64,000 bases of DNA from Deltaproteobacteria bacterium (GTDB lineage Bacteria; Myxococcota_A; Polyangia; GCA-2747355; JADLHG01), in contig JADLHG010000033.1 in assembly GCA_020848905.1 (NCBI GenBank), positions 62,001 through 126,000 on the forward strand, in the 5' to 3' direction. Each line of letters starts with the position of its first letter. Position 1 is the stretch's first letter. Below the pieces are notes generated by a model that made no database searches, was not told where the DNA came from, and worked only from the letters and a program-made list of their open reading frames with translations. The position numbers were made by a program, and so were the translations under genes. Of the stretch, positions 44,365 through 54,638 are shown one piece after another.

Positions 44365-44837
44365 CTTGGAAACCTCCCTAGGGTTACGAACGCGTTCTTT
44401 CTACCGTAGGCACTGACCACGCCGGCACTGACCACGCCCGGACCTCCGCCCGGGCTCGGACAACCGCTCGGGACGCGGTGAGGTCCGAACCGAACAGAAC
44501 GACAGCTCAGCGGCGCATGTGCGCCCCTGGTCGCTCGACAGTGCGATCGGGGAGCGTAAGCTGCCAGGAGCGTAGGCTGTCGAAGGTCGGAAGTCAACGC
44601 GCTCCTCGCCCCGCGGGGTGAGTCCTCGCGGCCTCGCCGCTCGACTGCGGCGCGGGCCTTCTGATGAGGTCGGGTGCTCGACATGGCAGCGGCAAGCTGT
44701 CCTACGAGACGGCCCGAGGGACCTTCCTTTCGTGACGAAGCGCACGCGCTTGCGAACGAACGGTCGGACGGCATCGGAGCAGAAACGCCGCCCGTGGGTC
44801 AGGGCTTACGCGGCAGGCGAGGCCGGGACAGGTGGGG
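44365..44837. other. 473-bp gap upstream of the envelope operon
   Basis: This is the only gene-free stretch longer than 300 bp. It contains the 15-bp tandem repeat at 44409-44438 and the operon's ribosome-binding site. Open frames on both strands are basic, Ser/Arg-rich and match no family; I do not call any. No convincing promoter hexamer pair, RNA gene or terminator was seen. It presumably holds the operon's promoter. Confidence 0.6.
44409..44438 (-). repeat. Perfect 15-bp direct repeat upstream of the LPP20/CsgG/LpoB operon
   Basis: Two abutting copies of GGCACTGACCACGCC (plus-strand reading), with no mismatch. They lie 45-74 bp upstream of the first start codon of the minus-strand operon, where a regulator binding site or promoter element would sit. 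The 15-bp period is not a whole number of helical turns. The function is unknown. Confidence 0.6.
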
Positions 44838-45377
44838 CTATTCGATCGATCGTGGACTCGGGCGGCGCTCAGGGGGCGAGGTGACCGAGCGAGCTCTTCC
44901 GACCACTGCGGCGGCCCCGGTGGTGAGCCGGCGACGCACGCGCGTGACGGCGTCGCGCAGGCGCACCGCGAGCGGCTCGGCGGGAAGGTCGGCCTCATCG
45001 AGAGGGGCGGGCTCGGTGGCGAAGAAGGATTCCTCGAACGGGGAGAAGGGCTCGGGCTGCACGCTCGGCGCCTCCGGTCCGTGCGACGACTCGGTCCCAG
45101 GCGGCAGCGCGGGCGCGTGGGCGAGGTCGGCGGCGCTCCCCGGAGGGGCGAGCAGCACCCCGAGCGTTGTTAGCTTTCTGACGGCGGCCAGGCCGCGCGC
45201 CTCAGAAATCTGCGCGCGAGCGCACACCTCGAGCAGCGTTCGTTCGCCGTCGAAAAGCGCCACGATCTCGAAGACCGCGCCGGGGAGCTGGGCGGCGTCG
45301 CGACGCTCCGGGGAGACGACGTAGACCGTTGAAAGGTCGAAGCTCTCCGGTATCTTCAGCGTCGCGCGGGCAGGCAT
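44838..45377 (-). CDS. DUF4388/PATAN-like small protein
   Basis: 179 aa from the ATG at 45377 (GAGGAGGGAGAG upstream; an upstream start at 45419 lacks one). Residues 20-75 read FEIVALFDGERTLLEVCARA followed by AVRKLTTLGVLLAP, a winged-helix-like module found in DUF4388 and related myxobacterial signalling proteins. The remainder is a Pro/Glu/Ser-rich linker and a basic tail. It has no receiver or kinase domain. An inverted repeat (GCAGTG/CACTGC, 45409-45424) lies upstream. Its function is unknown; DUF4388-type modules usually occur in signalling proteins. Confidence 0.6.
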   Translation of the reverse strand: MPARATLKIPESFDLSTVYVVSPERRDAAQLPGAVFEIVALFDGERTLLEVCARAQISEARGLAAVRKLTTLGVLLAPPGSAADLAHAPALPPGTESSHGPEAPSVQPEPFSPFEESFFATEPAPLDEADLPAEPLAVRLRDAVTRVRRRLTTGAAAVVGRARSVTSPPERRPSPRSIE

Positions 45378-45408
45378 GGCTCTCCCTCCTCGGTCCTCGG
45401 GGCGTGGG

Positions 45409-45424
45409 GCAGTGATCACACTGC
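45409..45424 (-). promoter_or_regulatory. Inverted repeat upstream of the DUF4388-like gene
   Basis: GCAGTG (45409-45414) and CACTGC (45419-45424) form a perfect 6-bp inverted repeat with a 4-bp centre, 32-47 bp before the start codon. This is the size of a dimer operator. No -10/-35 pair was recognised around it. Confidence 0.3.
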
Positions 45425-45537
45425 TGGCAAAGCAAGTCGCGCGCCAGGGAGCCGGCGCGTCACTTCGCAGGGTTTCGCGGGCGTTGTGTCAGGGCGCGCC
45501 GTGCGGAGCTGGCACAGCCTGACATCCGTGCGGCGCG

Positions 45538-46800
45538 TCACTCTGCTTCGGGCTGCGGCGCCGGGGTCAGGCGGGCGAAGCATTGCGTGATCAGCAGGGG
45601 CGCGCGGCTGCCTTCCGTGGCGACCCCGATCCCGACGTGGGTCAGCTCCGGGTCCAGGATGTTGCGGCGGTGGGCCGGGCTGCTCATCAGCCGATCGTGG
45701 GCCCGTCGGGCGGAGGTGGCGAGCACCAGATTCTCGCTCGCCTCTTCGTACTCCACCTGGGCGGCCCGCAGGCGTGCTGCCAGACCCCCGTTTCGCGGAG
45801 AGCGATGCCCGAAGAAGCCGCCGTCGAGCATGTCCCGGCTGTGCGCGCGGGCCACCCGTTCCAGGTGTGTGGCCCACGCGAGCGGGCGAAGGCCCGAGGC
45901 TCGGCGGCTCCCGTTCACGAGGGCGAGCAGCCGCCGCGCGGTGTCCGGCTCGTCGGTCGTTTCGGGTGGGTAGAGCTTCTGTACCGGTTGGCGTGGCCCG
46001 GAGACGCCGACGCGTAGCGGAAAGAGGGCCGCGACCTCGGGGCCGAAGGGGCCGTCCACCATGACCTCCACCGCGTGTTCGCCTCGCTCGACCGGGGGGA
46101 GCTCGACGCAGAAGCGCCCGTGCGCGAGGCCTGGGCGACGTTGTGCAACGCTGCCCGAGGGGTAGGTCACGAGGACCTGTGGGCGGCGCCCGCGGAGCAG
46201 GCGACCGCAGAGGCGGAGCGGGCGGCCCACGGTCGGGCTCAGCGGCCCGAGCTCCACGCGGCGGCGCACGAGAAGCAGGGCCAGGAGCTGGGAGCCGCCG
46301 GTCCGGGAGTCCGGGACTCCCGCCGCGGCGGAGAGGGCGGCCGCGGTTCCGAGGCCGAAGTGGGTCAGCTCGTTACCTCGGAGACGTTCGAGCGCCTCGT
46401 TCAGCGCGCGGCGGAGGGTGCCCGCGCTCGTGAAGGGCAGGGCCACGGCGCGCACGGTGGCGTCGCGCACCCCCTCGCGCTCGAGGAGAAAGCGCAGGTA
46501 GCTCCGGGCCTGGCCGGGAGAGGAGGCGGGGAGCTCGGCGAGCGCTTGGCCGTACTGCGAGGCCACGCGAGCGAGAGCGGCGTCGGGCGAGGGGGCCGCG
46601 CTCCCTTGACTTCGGAGGCGGCGTTGGATGTACTCCGCTGACACGGGTTGGTCCGGCGTTTCTGCCCTCCCCGCGGTCGCTCCTGAGAGGACCACCGATA
46701 GCGCGAGGCCGGCGGCGGAGCGGACGGCGCAGAGCGCGCTCCGGGCCCGTCGTGGAGCGGGCGCGCAGTACGCGAAGGTAGAGTTTTTGCGGCCGGCCAA
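45538..46800 (-). CDS. CAP-domain (SCP/PR-1) secreted protein
   Basis: 420 aa from a TTG at 46800, a tentative start chosen because TACAAT ends 8 nt before it; a shorter start in the hydrophobic segment is possible. N-terminal signal-like region ending near GATAGRA. About 300-415 is a CAP domain: VARAHSRDMLDGGFFGHRSP, ASENLVLATSARRAHDRLM, and SSPAHRRNILDPELTHVGIG, with the two His and two Glu/Asp residues typical of the fold. The 250 residues before it are helical then beta-rich (VDGPFGPEVAALFPL), unknown. Bacterial CAP proteins are secreted or surface proteins of poorly known function. Confidence 0.83.
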   Translation of the reverse strand: MAGRKNSTFAYCAPAPRRARSALCAVRSAAGLALSVVLSGATAGRAETPDQPVSAEYIQRRLRSQGSAAPSPDAALARVASQYGQALAELPASSPGQARSYLRFLLEREGVRDATVRAVALPFTSAGTLRRALNEALERLRGNELTHFGLGTAAALSAAAGVPDSRTGGSQLLALLLVRRRVELGPLSPTVGRPLRLCGRLLRGRRPQVLVTYPSGSVAQRRPGLAHGRFCVELPPVERGEHAVEVMVDGPFGPEVAALFPLRVGVSGPRQPVQKLYPPETTDEPDTARRLLALVNGSRRASGLRPLAWATHLERVARAHSRDMLDGGFFGHRSPRNGGLAARLRAAQVEYEEASENLVLATSARRAHDRLMSSPAHRRNILDPELTHVGIGVATEGSRAPLLITQCFARLTPAPQPEAE

Positions 46801-46917
46801 GCACCCCGATTGTAGCGATCGAGGGACCCGAGGCCAGAAAGCGACGCGGCGCGCTGCGCTGCGAGGCGGGCCGGGCGCGCGCGGCGGATCAGAATCTTCC
46901 GGTCAGAGGACGAATTC

Positions 46918-48132
46918 ATGACGATGGACGCGATCAAACCGGCTCGGCGGACCGAGCGGATCCAGTACGCGGTGCGGGACGTGGTGCTTGTGGCGCGACA
47001 GGCCAAGGCGGCCGGCCGCGAGCTGCTCTACCTGAACATCGGCGACCCGAACCAGTTCGACTTCGTGACGCCGCCGCACATCGTGGACGCGATCTGTCGC
47101 GCGATGCGAGACAACCACACCGGCTACGCCCCGTCGGAGGGGCTCCCCGTGGCGCTCGAGGCCATTCGCGCGCAGGCCGCGCGCAACGGGATCCGCGCCG
47201 TGCGAGACGCCTTCGTCGGCAACGGCGGCAGCGAGTGCATCGAGATCTGCCTCTCGGCGCTGGCCGACGAGGGGGACGACGTGCTCCTGCCGTGGCCCGG
47301 CTACCCGCTCTACTCGGCGGTGCTCAACAAGCTCGGCGTCGTGGAGAACCCGTACTTCCTCGACGAGAGCAACGGCTGGCAGCCGGACCCGGCGGACCTC
47401 GAGGCGCGCCTCACCCCGCGGACCCGGGCGCTCGTGATCATCAACCCGAACAACCCGACGGGCTCGGTCTGCGAGCGCCGCACGCTCGAGGCGCTGGTGG
47501 AGTTCGCCGCGCGCCACAAGCTCGTCATCCTGTGCGACGAGATCTACGACCGGCTGGTCCTCGACGACCGGCTGCCGCACGTCTCGCTGGCCTCGCTCAC
47601 CGACGAGGTGCCGGTCCTGACCTTCAACGGCATGTCGAAGGCGTTCCTCGGTCCCGGGCTGCGGATGGGCTGGTGCGTGGTGAGCGGCCCGGAGCAGCGC
47701 GTTCGGCCGCTCGTGGACGCGATCCACAAGTTCCTGCGGGCGCGGCTGTGCGCGAACCTGCCGGTGCAGTACGGCATCGTGCCGGCCCTCGAGGGAGATC
47801 AGAGCCACGTGGCCACCGTGGTGGCGAAGCTCCGCGCGCGCCGGCAGATCACCGTGGAGATGCTGAACGCCATCCCGGGGGTCTCGTGCGTGGCCCCCGC
47901 CGGGGCCTTCTACGCCTTTCCGCGCCTCGAGATCGAGGAGCCCGACGAGGCCTGGGTCAAGCGGCTGATTCTCGAGACGGGGGTCGTGGTGGTCCACGGC
48001 TCCGGCTTCGGCCAGCGCCCCGGGACGGCCCACTTCCGGGTGGTGTTCCTCCCCCCCGAGGAGACCTTGCGGCGGGCCTTCGCGGCGATTGGCGACTTCA
48101 TGCAACAATCGCGAATCGCACGCGTATCTTGA
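46918..48132 (+). CDS. Class I/II PLP aminotransferase (AlaA/AspC-like)
   Basis: 404 aa, with AGAGGA before the ATG. Fold-type I aminotransferase: NIGDPNQFDF, NGGSECIEICL, PWPGYPLYSAV, IINPNNPTGSV, CDEIYDRLV and Schiff-base Lys241 (FNGMSKAFLGPGLRMGW), with Arg near the C-terminus (AHFRVVFL). AlaA-type alanine aminotransferase is the closest type by the start NIGDP and the GMSKAFL loop, but the amino-acid donor cannot be fixed. It is followed by the ECF sigma gene 65 bp downstream. Confidence 0.9.
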   Translation: MTMDAIKPARRTERIQYAVRDVVLVARQAKAAGRELLYLNIGDPNQFDFVTPPHIVDAICRAMRDNHTGYAPSEGLPVALEAIRAQAARNGIRAVRDAFVGNGGSECIEICLSALADEGDDVLLPWPGYPLYSAVLNKLGVVENPYFLDESNGWQPDPADLEARLTPRTRALVIINPNNPTGSVCERRTLEALVEFAARHKLVILCDEIYDRLVLDDRLPHVSLASLTDEVPVLTFNGMSKAFLGPGLRMGWCVVSGPEQRVRPLVDAIHKFLRARLCANLPVQYGIVPALEGDQSHVATVVAKLRARRQITVEMLNAIPGVSCVAPAGAFYAFPRLEIEEPDEAWVKRLILETGVVVVHGSGFGQRPGTAHFRVVFLPPEETLRRAFAAIGDFMQQSRIARVS

Positions 48133-48197
48133 AGTCCAGCCCCCTTCCGGGCCATGCTCGAGGAATAGAACGACCGCGGCCCGGGTACTGAAGGCAG

Positions 48198-48842
48198 ATG
48201 CGTCGCACGGTATTTTCCTCCAGTCGGCAGCGACACGAGTTCGAGAGCGAGGCGCTGGTCCACCTCGACGCGCTCTACGGGCTCGCCCTGCGGCTCACGC
48301 GGAACGAGCGCGACGCCGAGGACCTGGTCCAGGACGCGCTGGTCAAGGCCTTCCGCTTCTACGACCGCTTCGAGACGGGCAGCAACATCAAGGCCTGGCT
48401 CTTCAAGATCCTCACCAACACCTTCTACAATACGTTTCGCAAGACGAAGAGCGTGCGGCGCGTGGAGCTCGAGGCCGAGGTGGAAGGGCACTACGACCGC
48501 TTCATCTCCGAGGCGACGGCGGCCGGAGAGGACGCGGAGGCCGGGATCCTCGACGGGATCGCGGTCGAGCGGATCAAGGAAGCCGTGGAGGGGCTGCCGG
48601 AGGAGTTCCGGCTGGCGGTGCTGCTTTGCGACGTCTACGACTTCTCCTACAAGGAGATCGCCGAGATCCTGGAATGTCCGGTGGGCACGGTGATGAGTCG
48701 GCTCTACCGGGGGCGGCGCCTGCTGCAGAAGGCGCTCTGGCACTACGCGGTCGAGCGAGGCATCGTGCCGGCCCCCGCCGAGTCGAGCGGCGCCGACGCG
48801 CCGACCGACCTGGACGCGTACCGGCGGCGGCGGGGACAGTAG
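48198..48842 (+). CDS. ECF-type RNA polymerase sigma factor
   Basis: 214 aa, with GAAGGCAG before the ATG. Region 2 (ALVHLDALYGLALRLTRNERDAEDLVQDALVKAF) and region 4 (LPEEFRLAVLLCDVYDFSYKEIAEIL) are present, with no regions 1 or 3, typical of extracytoplasmic-function sigma factors. It directs RNA polymerase to a dedicated stress regulon. It is followed after 3 bp by an anti-sigma factor gene. Confidence 0.95.
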   Translation: MRRTVFSSSRQRHEFESEALVHLDALYGLALRLTRNERDAEDLVQDALVKAFRFYDRFETGSNIKAWLFKILTNTFYNTFRKTKSVRRVELEAEVEGHYDRFISEATAAGEDAEAGILDGIAVERIKEAVEGLPEEFRLAVLLCDVYDFSYKEIAEILECPVGTVMSRLYRGRRLLQKALWHYAVERGIVPAPAESSGADAPTDLDAYRRRRGQ

Positions 48843-48845
48843 GCC

Positions 48846-49619
48846 ATGGACTGCCAGGAGCTTCAGAAGTTCATCCACGCCTACCTGGACGGGGAGTTCG
48901 CCGAGGAAGACCGGGTGGCCTACGCCGCCCACCTGCATAGCTGCTGCCGGTGCCGCGGCATCGCGCGCTTCGAGGAGCGGTTTCGCGCGCGACTGAAGGA
49001 GCAGCAGGGTGGTGGGGTGCAGGCGTCGCCGGAGCTGCGGGCGAGGGTCTGCCGCGCGCTCCAGGCCGAGGAGCACGGGGGCGAGCACTGGGCGCGGCGC
49101 TCGCTGCGCGTCATCATTCCCGCGGCGGCGGCGGCGGCCCTCGTGACGGGGGTGGTGCTCTCGCGGCGCGTGGATCTTTCGCAGGTGGATGCGCTGGCGT
49201 CGCTCGCCGAGGAGAGCGTGCAGTGGCACCGGCAGGAGGTGCCGTTCGACGTGGTGGGCTCCAGCATGGAGTCCGTGCGGCGCTTCTTCAGCAACAAGGT
49301 CCCGTTCGCGATTCGCCCGCCGACCTTCGGGGAGCCGGAGGTCAAGCTCGTGGGGGCGAGGCTCTCGAACCTGCGGGAGCACCGGGCGGCCTATCTCGCG
49401 TATCTGGTGGGCCGGAATCGCGTGTCGGTCTTCATCGTGGACCAGGGGGCGCTGCCTCAGGCCGGGGGGCAGGTGATGCGCCTCGGAACGCGCGACGTCC
49501 AGTGGCACCCGGTCAGGGGCTACAACGTGGCGATGTTCGTGGACGGCGGCACCGGCTACGCCGTGGCGTCGGACATGGAGCGCCATCGTCTGGTGCGGCT
49601 CATCGCGCACGTGCGCTGA
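48846..49619 (+). CDS. Zinc-finger anti-sigma factor (zf-HC2/ZAS type), membrane anchored
   Basis: 257 aa. His29-x3-Cys33-x2-Cys36 (HLHSCCRC) marks the zinc-binding anti-sigma (ZAS) domain that binds the ECF sigma. A membrane span (VIIPAAAAAALVTGVVL) lies at about 95-112, and the C-terminal 140 residues are extracytoplasmic with SSMESVRRFFSNKVPF and CAP-like beta strands; they may sense a periplasmic signal. It is 3 bp after the sigma gene, so the two are co-transcribed and probably co-regulated. Confidence 0.92.
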   Translation: MDCQELQKFIHAYLDGEFAEEDRVAYAAHLHSCCRCRGIARFEERFRARLKEQQGGGVQASPELRARVCRALQAEEHGGEHWARRSLRVIIPAAAAAALVTGVVLSRRVDLSQVDALASLAEESVQWHRQEVPFDVVGSSMESVRRFFSNKVPFAIRPPTFGEPEVKLVGARLSNLREHRAAYLAYLVGRNRVSVFIVDQGALPQAGGQVMRLGTRDVQWHPVRGYNVAMFVDGGTGYAVASDMERHRLVRLIAHVR

Positions 49620-49639
49620 CCTGCCGTCCCGCACCCGCG

Positions 49640-49667
49640 CGGTCGCCGCAGTTTGACAGCGCGACCG
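49640..49667 (+). promoter_or_regulatory. Inverted repeat flanking the -35 box of the FrzS-like gene
   Basis: CGGTCGC (49640-49646) and GCGACCG (49661-49667), both perfect 7-bp arms with centres 21 bp apart, bracket the TTGACA hexamer at 49653-49658. An operator for a dimeric regulator is possible, as is a terminator-like hairpin for the anti-sigma gene upstream. Confidence 0.35.
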
Positions 49668-49681
49668 TCGGAACCTAAGAT
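49653..49681 (+). promoter_or_regulatory. Consensus-like sigma70 promoter of the FrzS-like gene
   Basis: TTGACA (consensus, 49653-49658) and TAAGAT (49676-49681) with a 17-bp spacer. The start would be near 49688, giving a leader of about 53 nt. It separates the FrzS-like gene from the sigma/anti-sigma operon. Confidence 0.6.
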
Positions 49682-49741
49682 CGTGAAATTCCAGCTTTCG
49701 ATGCCCGCGACGGGCAGGCCCCTCAGGAGAGGCAGGGACGC

Positions 49742-52700
49742 ATGGCACCCTACAAGAACGCGCCGCGTGTGATGGTGGTCGAGAGCGACCTGGCTTTCGC
49801 CTCGCAAATCGAGAACGCGCTGCGCCGCGGCGGCCTCGAGGTCGACCTCGTCACCGACGGCAACGACGCCCTCTCCCGCGCCAGGCAGCCGCTCCCCGAT
49901 CTGATCCTCCTCTGCGTCGAGCTGCCGAAGATGAGCGGTTACTCGATCTGCAACAAGCTGAAGAAGAACCCGGCCACGAAGGACGTTCCGCTCGTGATCA
50001 TGTCCTCGGAGGCGACGCAGGAGATCTTCGACCAGCACCGCAAGCTGAAGACGCGCGCCGAGGACTACATCATCAAGCCCTTCGGCATGGGCGAGCTGAT
50101 GGAGAAGCTCGCGCGCCTGATGGAGCTGCCCGACGCGAGCGAGTCGATGGACGACGGCCCCGAGGATTTCGAGGGGGCGACCAACATCGACGGCCTCGCC
50201 AACATCATCGACCTGGGCACGCACAGCGTGACCAGCGACGAGGAGATCGAGGTCATCGAGGACGACGCGGTGGTGGAGGAGGCGGCGCTGACCTCGGACG
50301 AGGTGCCGGGGGCGATCGACGTCGACGACACCGGCACCTTCGACATGGCGGCCATGACGGCGGTGCGGGTGGACCACGAGATCGACCGCGAGACGGAGGA
50401 CGCCTTCGCGGCGCTCGAGCTCGGGGGGCTCGACGAGGGCGCAGGGGAGCCGACGCCTGTCATGACGGCGGCGGAGGCGGCGCACGAGGAAGGGATGAGG
50501 ATGCAGGGGCAGCCGCAGGTCATCGCCCCGGCGGAGCCGCTCGACCTCGGGGAGGTGGCCGAGACGCCGATGGAGCTGATGACGACGGCGCTCGACCAGC
50601 CGCCCGTGCGCAGGGTGGCCACGGGGGCGGTGGGGCGGGGTTCGGCCCCCGAGGGGCTCGCGGCCGTCGCGGCCGCCGCGGCGCGCCCGGGCCCGTCGGA
50701 GAACGAGCAGGCGCTACGTCGCCGCGTGGAGGAGCTCGAACGGGAACGCGGCCGCCTCACCGACGCGCTCGCCGAGGCCGAGGAGCGGGCCTCGCAGGCG
50801 GAGGTCGCCGTGCCCCCGCCGCCGGCAGCTCCGGCGATCGACGAAGAGGCGTTGCGGCGACGGGTCGAGGACGTGCAGGCCGAGGCCGATCGTCGGGTGG
50901 CGGAGGTCGAACGGCACGCCCGGCGCGGCCTGGACGACCTCCAGCGCGAGAACCGACGCCTTCAGGACGAGGTGCAGGCGGCGACGAGCCGGGCCGCCGC
51001 GGGGAGCGCCTTCTCGAAGGACCGGGAGCTGCTCGGCCTGCGTGAGGTGATCAACAAGAAGGAAAAAGAGATCCTCGACCTGAAGGACGACCTGGACGCC
51101 AAGGAGCGCCAGATCCTGGACCACAAGGACAAGGTTCGCGAGCTGGAGCGCCGGGCGCGCGACATGGACGAGAAGCTGCTCGTCGTCGAGAAGGAGATGA
51201 TGACGGTCCGGGAGCGCATGGAGGCGCTTCAGCAGGACAAGCAGAAGCTGGTGGAGAGGGAGCAGGGAGTCAAGGCGCGGCTCGAGGAGGCCAAGCGCGA
51301 GATCGACAAGGCCTACGGGGAGAACGCCGAGCTGAAGGCGCGCTACGCCGAGGAGACGACGCGGCTGAAGGCCGAGCTGCAGGCGACCGAGCAGCGTCTG
51401 CAGGACGAGCTCGCGGAGAGCGTGAACCGGCTGGAGGCGGAGCACCGTGCGGCCACGGAGCGGGCGCAGGCGGAGCATGCGGCCACGGTGGAGCGGCTCG
51501 AAGCGGAGCACGCGGCGACGGCCGAGAGTCTGCGAGGCGAGCACCGCCAGGCCGTCGACGAGGCGCAGCGAGAGCGCGAGGAGCTCGAGGCAGCGCACGT
51601 CGCCTCCGAGCGCGCGTTGCGCGAGGAGCATCGGGTGGCCGAGCAGCGCCAGCGCGACGAGCACGCGGCGGCCGAGCAGCGGCTTCGCGGCGAGCACGCG
51701 GAGGTCGTGGAGGGAATGGTCTCGGACCACCAGCGCGCGGTCGACGAGGCGAGGGCGGAGCTCGAGCAGCTGGCGACCGAGCACGCGGCGGCGATCCGGG
51801 CGCTGCGCGACGAACAGACCCTGGCAATACAGGAGCTGGAGGCCGAGCACGCGGCGGCCATGGAGGAGCAGCAGCGCCAGCGAGCGGAGGAGCGGCAGCG
51901 GCTCGAGAGCGGGCAGGCTTCGGAGCTCGAACGGGTGCGGGCCGACCACGACGTCCACGTGGCGCAGCTCGAGCAGAACCACCGCCTGGCGCTGGGGTCG
52001 CAGGCCCAGCGGTACGAGGGGGAGCTCCAGTCGCTGCGGCAAGGGCACGCCGACGAGCTCGCGCGGCTGAGCTCGGAGCACGAGGCGGCGCTGACGAGCC
52101 AGGCGGAGCAGGCCGCGGCGGACCGGGCGGCGCAGGTTGCGGAGCATCGACGCGCGGAGGAGAGCCTGCGGGCGGCTCAGGCGGCGGAGCTCGAGCGGCT
52201 GCGAGACGAGCACACGCGCGAGCTGGGACACGCGCGGACGGAGCACGCGGCGGAGCTCGAGCGCGTGCGCCAGGAGCACGCGCGGCAGGTCCGCGAGCTG
52301 GAAGAGGTGCATCGTGGCACGCTGGAGGCCAAGGAGGCCGAGTATCGGGCGCTGAGCGAGGCCCAGCAGCAGGACCACGCGGCCGAACAGGAACGCCTCG
52401 AGGCCGAACACGCGCAGGCGATGGACGAGGCGCGGCGCCGCAACGAGGCGGAAGTCACCGAGCTGCGGCGGCGGCACGTCGAGGAGGTGGCGACGGCGGA
52501 CGCGCGCCATCGGGGCGAGCTCGGGGCCCTGGCCGAGGAACGGCGCGAGGAGCGGGAGCGCCTCGAGGGGGAGCTCGGCGGGCACCAGCAGCGCATCGGG
52601 AGCCTCGAGCAGGATCTGGAACGGAGCCGGCAGACGGTGGTCTACCAGGACCGTCGCATGCGAGAGCAGGAGGGTCAGCTTGGAGAGCTGCAGGAGCGCC

Positions 52701-52840
52701 TCGGGAAAGCGCACGAAAAGATCCGGGCGGACGAGCAGCTCGCCGACAAGGCCAAGCGAGCCATGGCCGTGGCCATCACGCTCCTCGAGGAGCAGCAGAA
52801 GGTCAGCGCCGGGGATGACGTACCCCAGGGCTCGGCGTAG
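49742..52840 (+). CDS. FrzS-like protein: receiver-fold domain (Asp replaced) plus long coiled coil
   Basis: 1032 aa. Residues 8-128 have the CheY-like fold (VMVVESDLAFASQIENAL; SGYSICNKLKKNP; LVIMSSEATQE; IIKPFGMGEL with Lys112), but the phospho-acceptor position is Cys58 (LILLCVELPKMSG), and one acidic pocket residue (Ser15) is missing. It is therefore probably not phosphorylated by the usual route. Residues about 330-1000 are an Ala/Glu/Arg/Gln-rich coiled coil. Myxococcus FrzS and AglZ share this order, and both localise motility machinery to cell poles. Motility control is an inference from that similarity. A promoter lies upstream. Confidence 0.88.
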   Translation: MAPYKNAPRVMVVESDLAFASQIENALRRGGLEVDLVTDGNDALSRARQPLPDLILLCVELPKMSGYSICNKLKKNPATKDVPLVIMSSEATQEIFDQHRKLKTRAEDYIIKPFGMGELMEKLARLMELPDASESMDDGPEDFEGATNIDGLANIIDLGTHSVTSDEEIEVIEDDAVVEEAALTSDEVPGAIDVDDTGTFDMAAMTAVRVDHEIDRETEDAFAALELGGLDEGAGEPTPVMTAAEAAHEEGMRMQGQPQVIAPAEPLDLGEVAETPMELMTTALDQPPVRRVATGAVGRGSAPEGLAAVAAAAARPGPSENEQALRRRVEELERERGRLTDALAEAEERASQAEVAVPPPPAAPAIDEEALRRRVEDVQAEADRRVAEVERHARRGLDDLQRENRRLQDEVQAATSRAAAGSAFSKDRELLGLREVINKKEKEILDLKDDLDAKERQILDHKDKVRELERRARDMDEKLLVVEKEMMTVRERMEALQQDKQKLVEREQGVKARLEEAKREIDKAYGENAELKARYAEETTRLKAELQATEQRLQDELAESVNRLEAEHRAATERAQAEHAATVERLEAEHAATAESLRGEHRQAVDEAQREREELEAAHVASERALREEHRVAEQRQRDEHAAAEQRLRGEHAEVVEGMVSDHQRAVDEARAELEQLATEHAAAIRALRDEQTLAIQELEAEHAAAMEEQQRQRAEERQRLESGQASELERVRADHDVHVAQLEQNHRLALGSQAQRYEGELQSLRQGHADELARLSSEHEAALTSQAEQAAADRAAQVAEHRRAEESLRAAQAAELERLRDEHTRELGHARTEHAAELERVRQEHARQVRELEEVHRGTLEAKEAEYRALSEAQQQDHAAEQERLEAEHAQAMDEARRRNEAEVTELRRRHVEEVATADARHRGELGALAEERREERERLEGELGGHQQRIGSLEQDLERSRQTVVYQDRRMREQEGQLGELQERLGKAHEKIRADEQLADKAKRAMAVAITLLEEQQKVSAGDDVPQGSA

Positions 52841-52907
52841 CGCTCGGCGTCCCCGGCGCGGCGCGAGTCGACTCTCGATGCGCCCTCGCGCTGCGGGCTG
52901 ATCGACC

Positions 52908-54590
<1,683 letters not shown>

Positions 54591-54638
54591 TCGGCAACTT
54601 AGGCGTTCCTAGTTAGGATTCCCGAGGCGTCGTGGCCC

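Noticed and set aside
44440-44837. Small open frames in the 473-bp gap as genes
   Set aside because: They are Arg/Ser-rich, have no ribosome-binding site and overlap one another in several frames on both strands.
48133-48197. ECF-type autoregulated promoter (GGAATA) upstream of the sigma gene
   Set aside because: A GGAATA motif is present at 48162 but no convincing -10 partner follows at the right distance.
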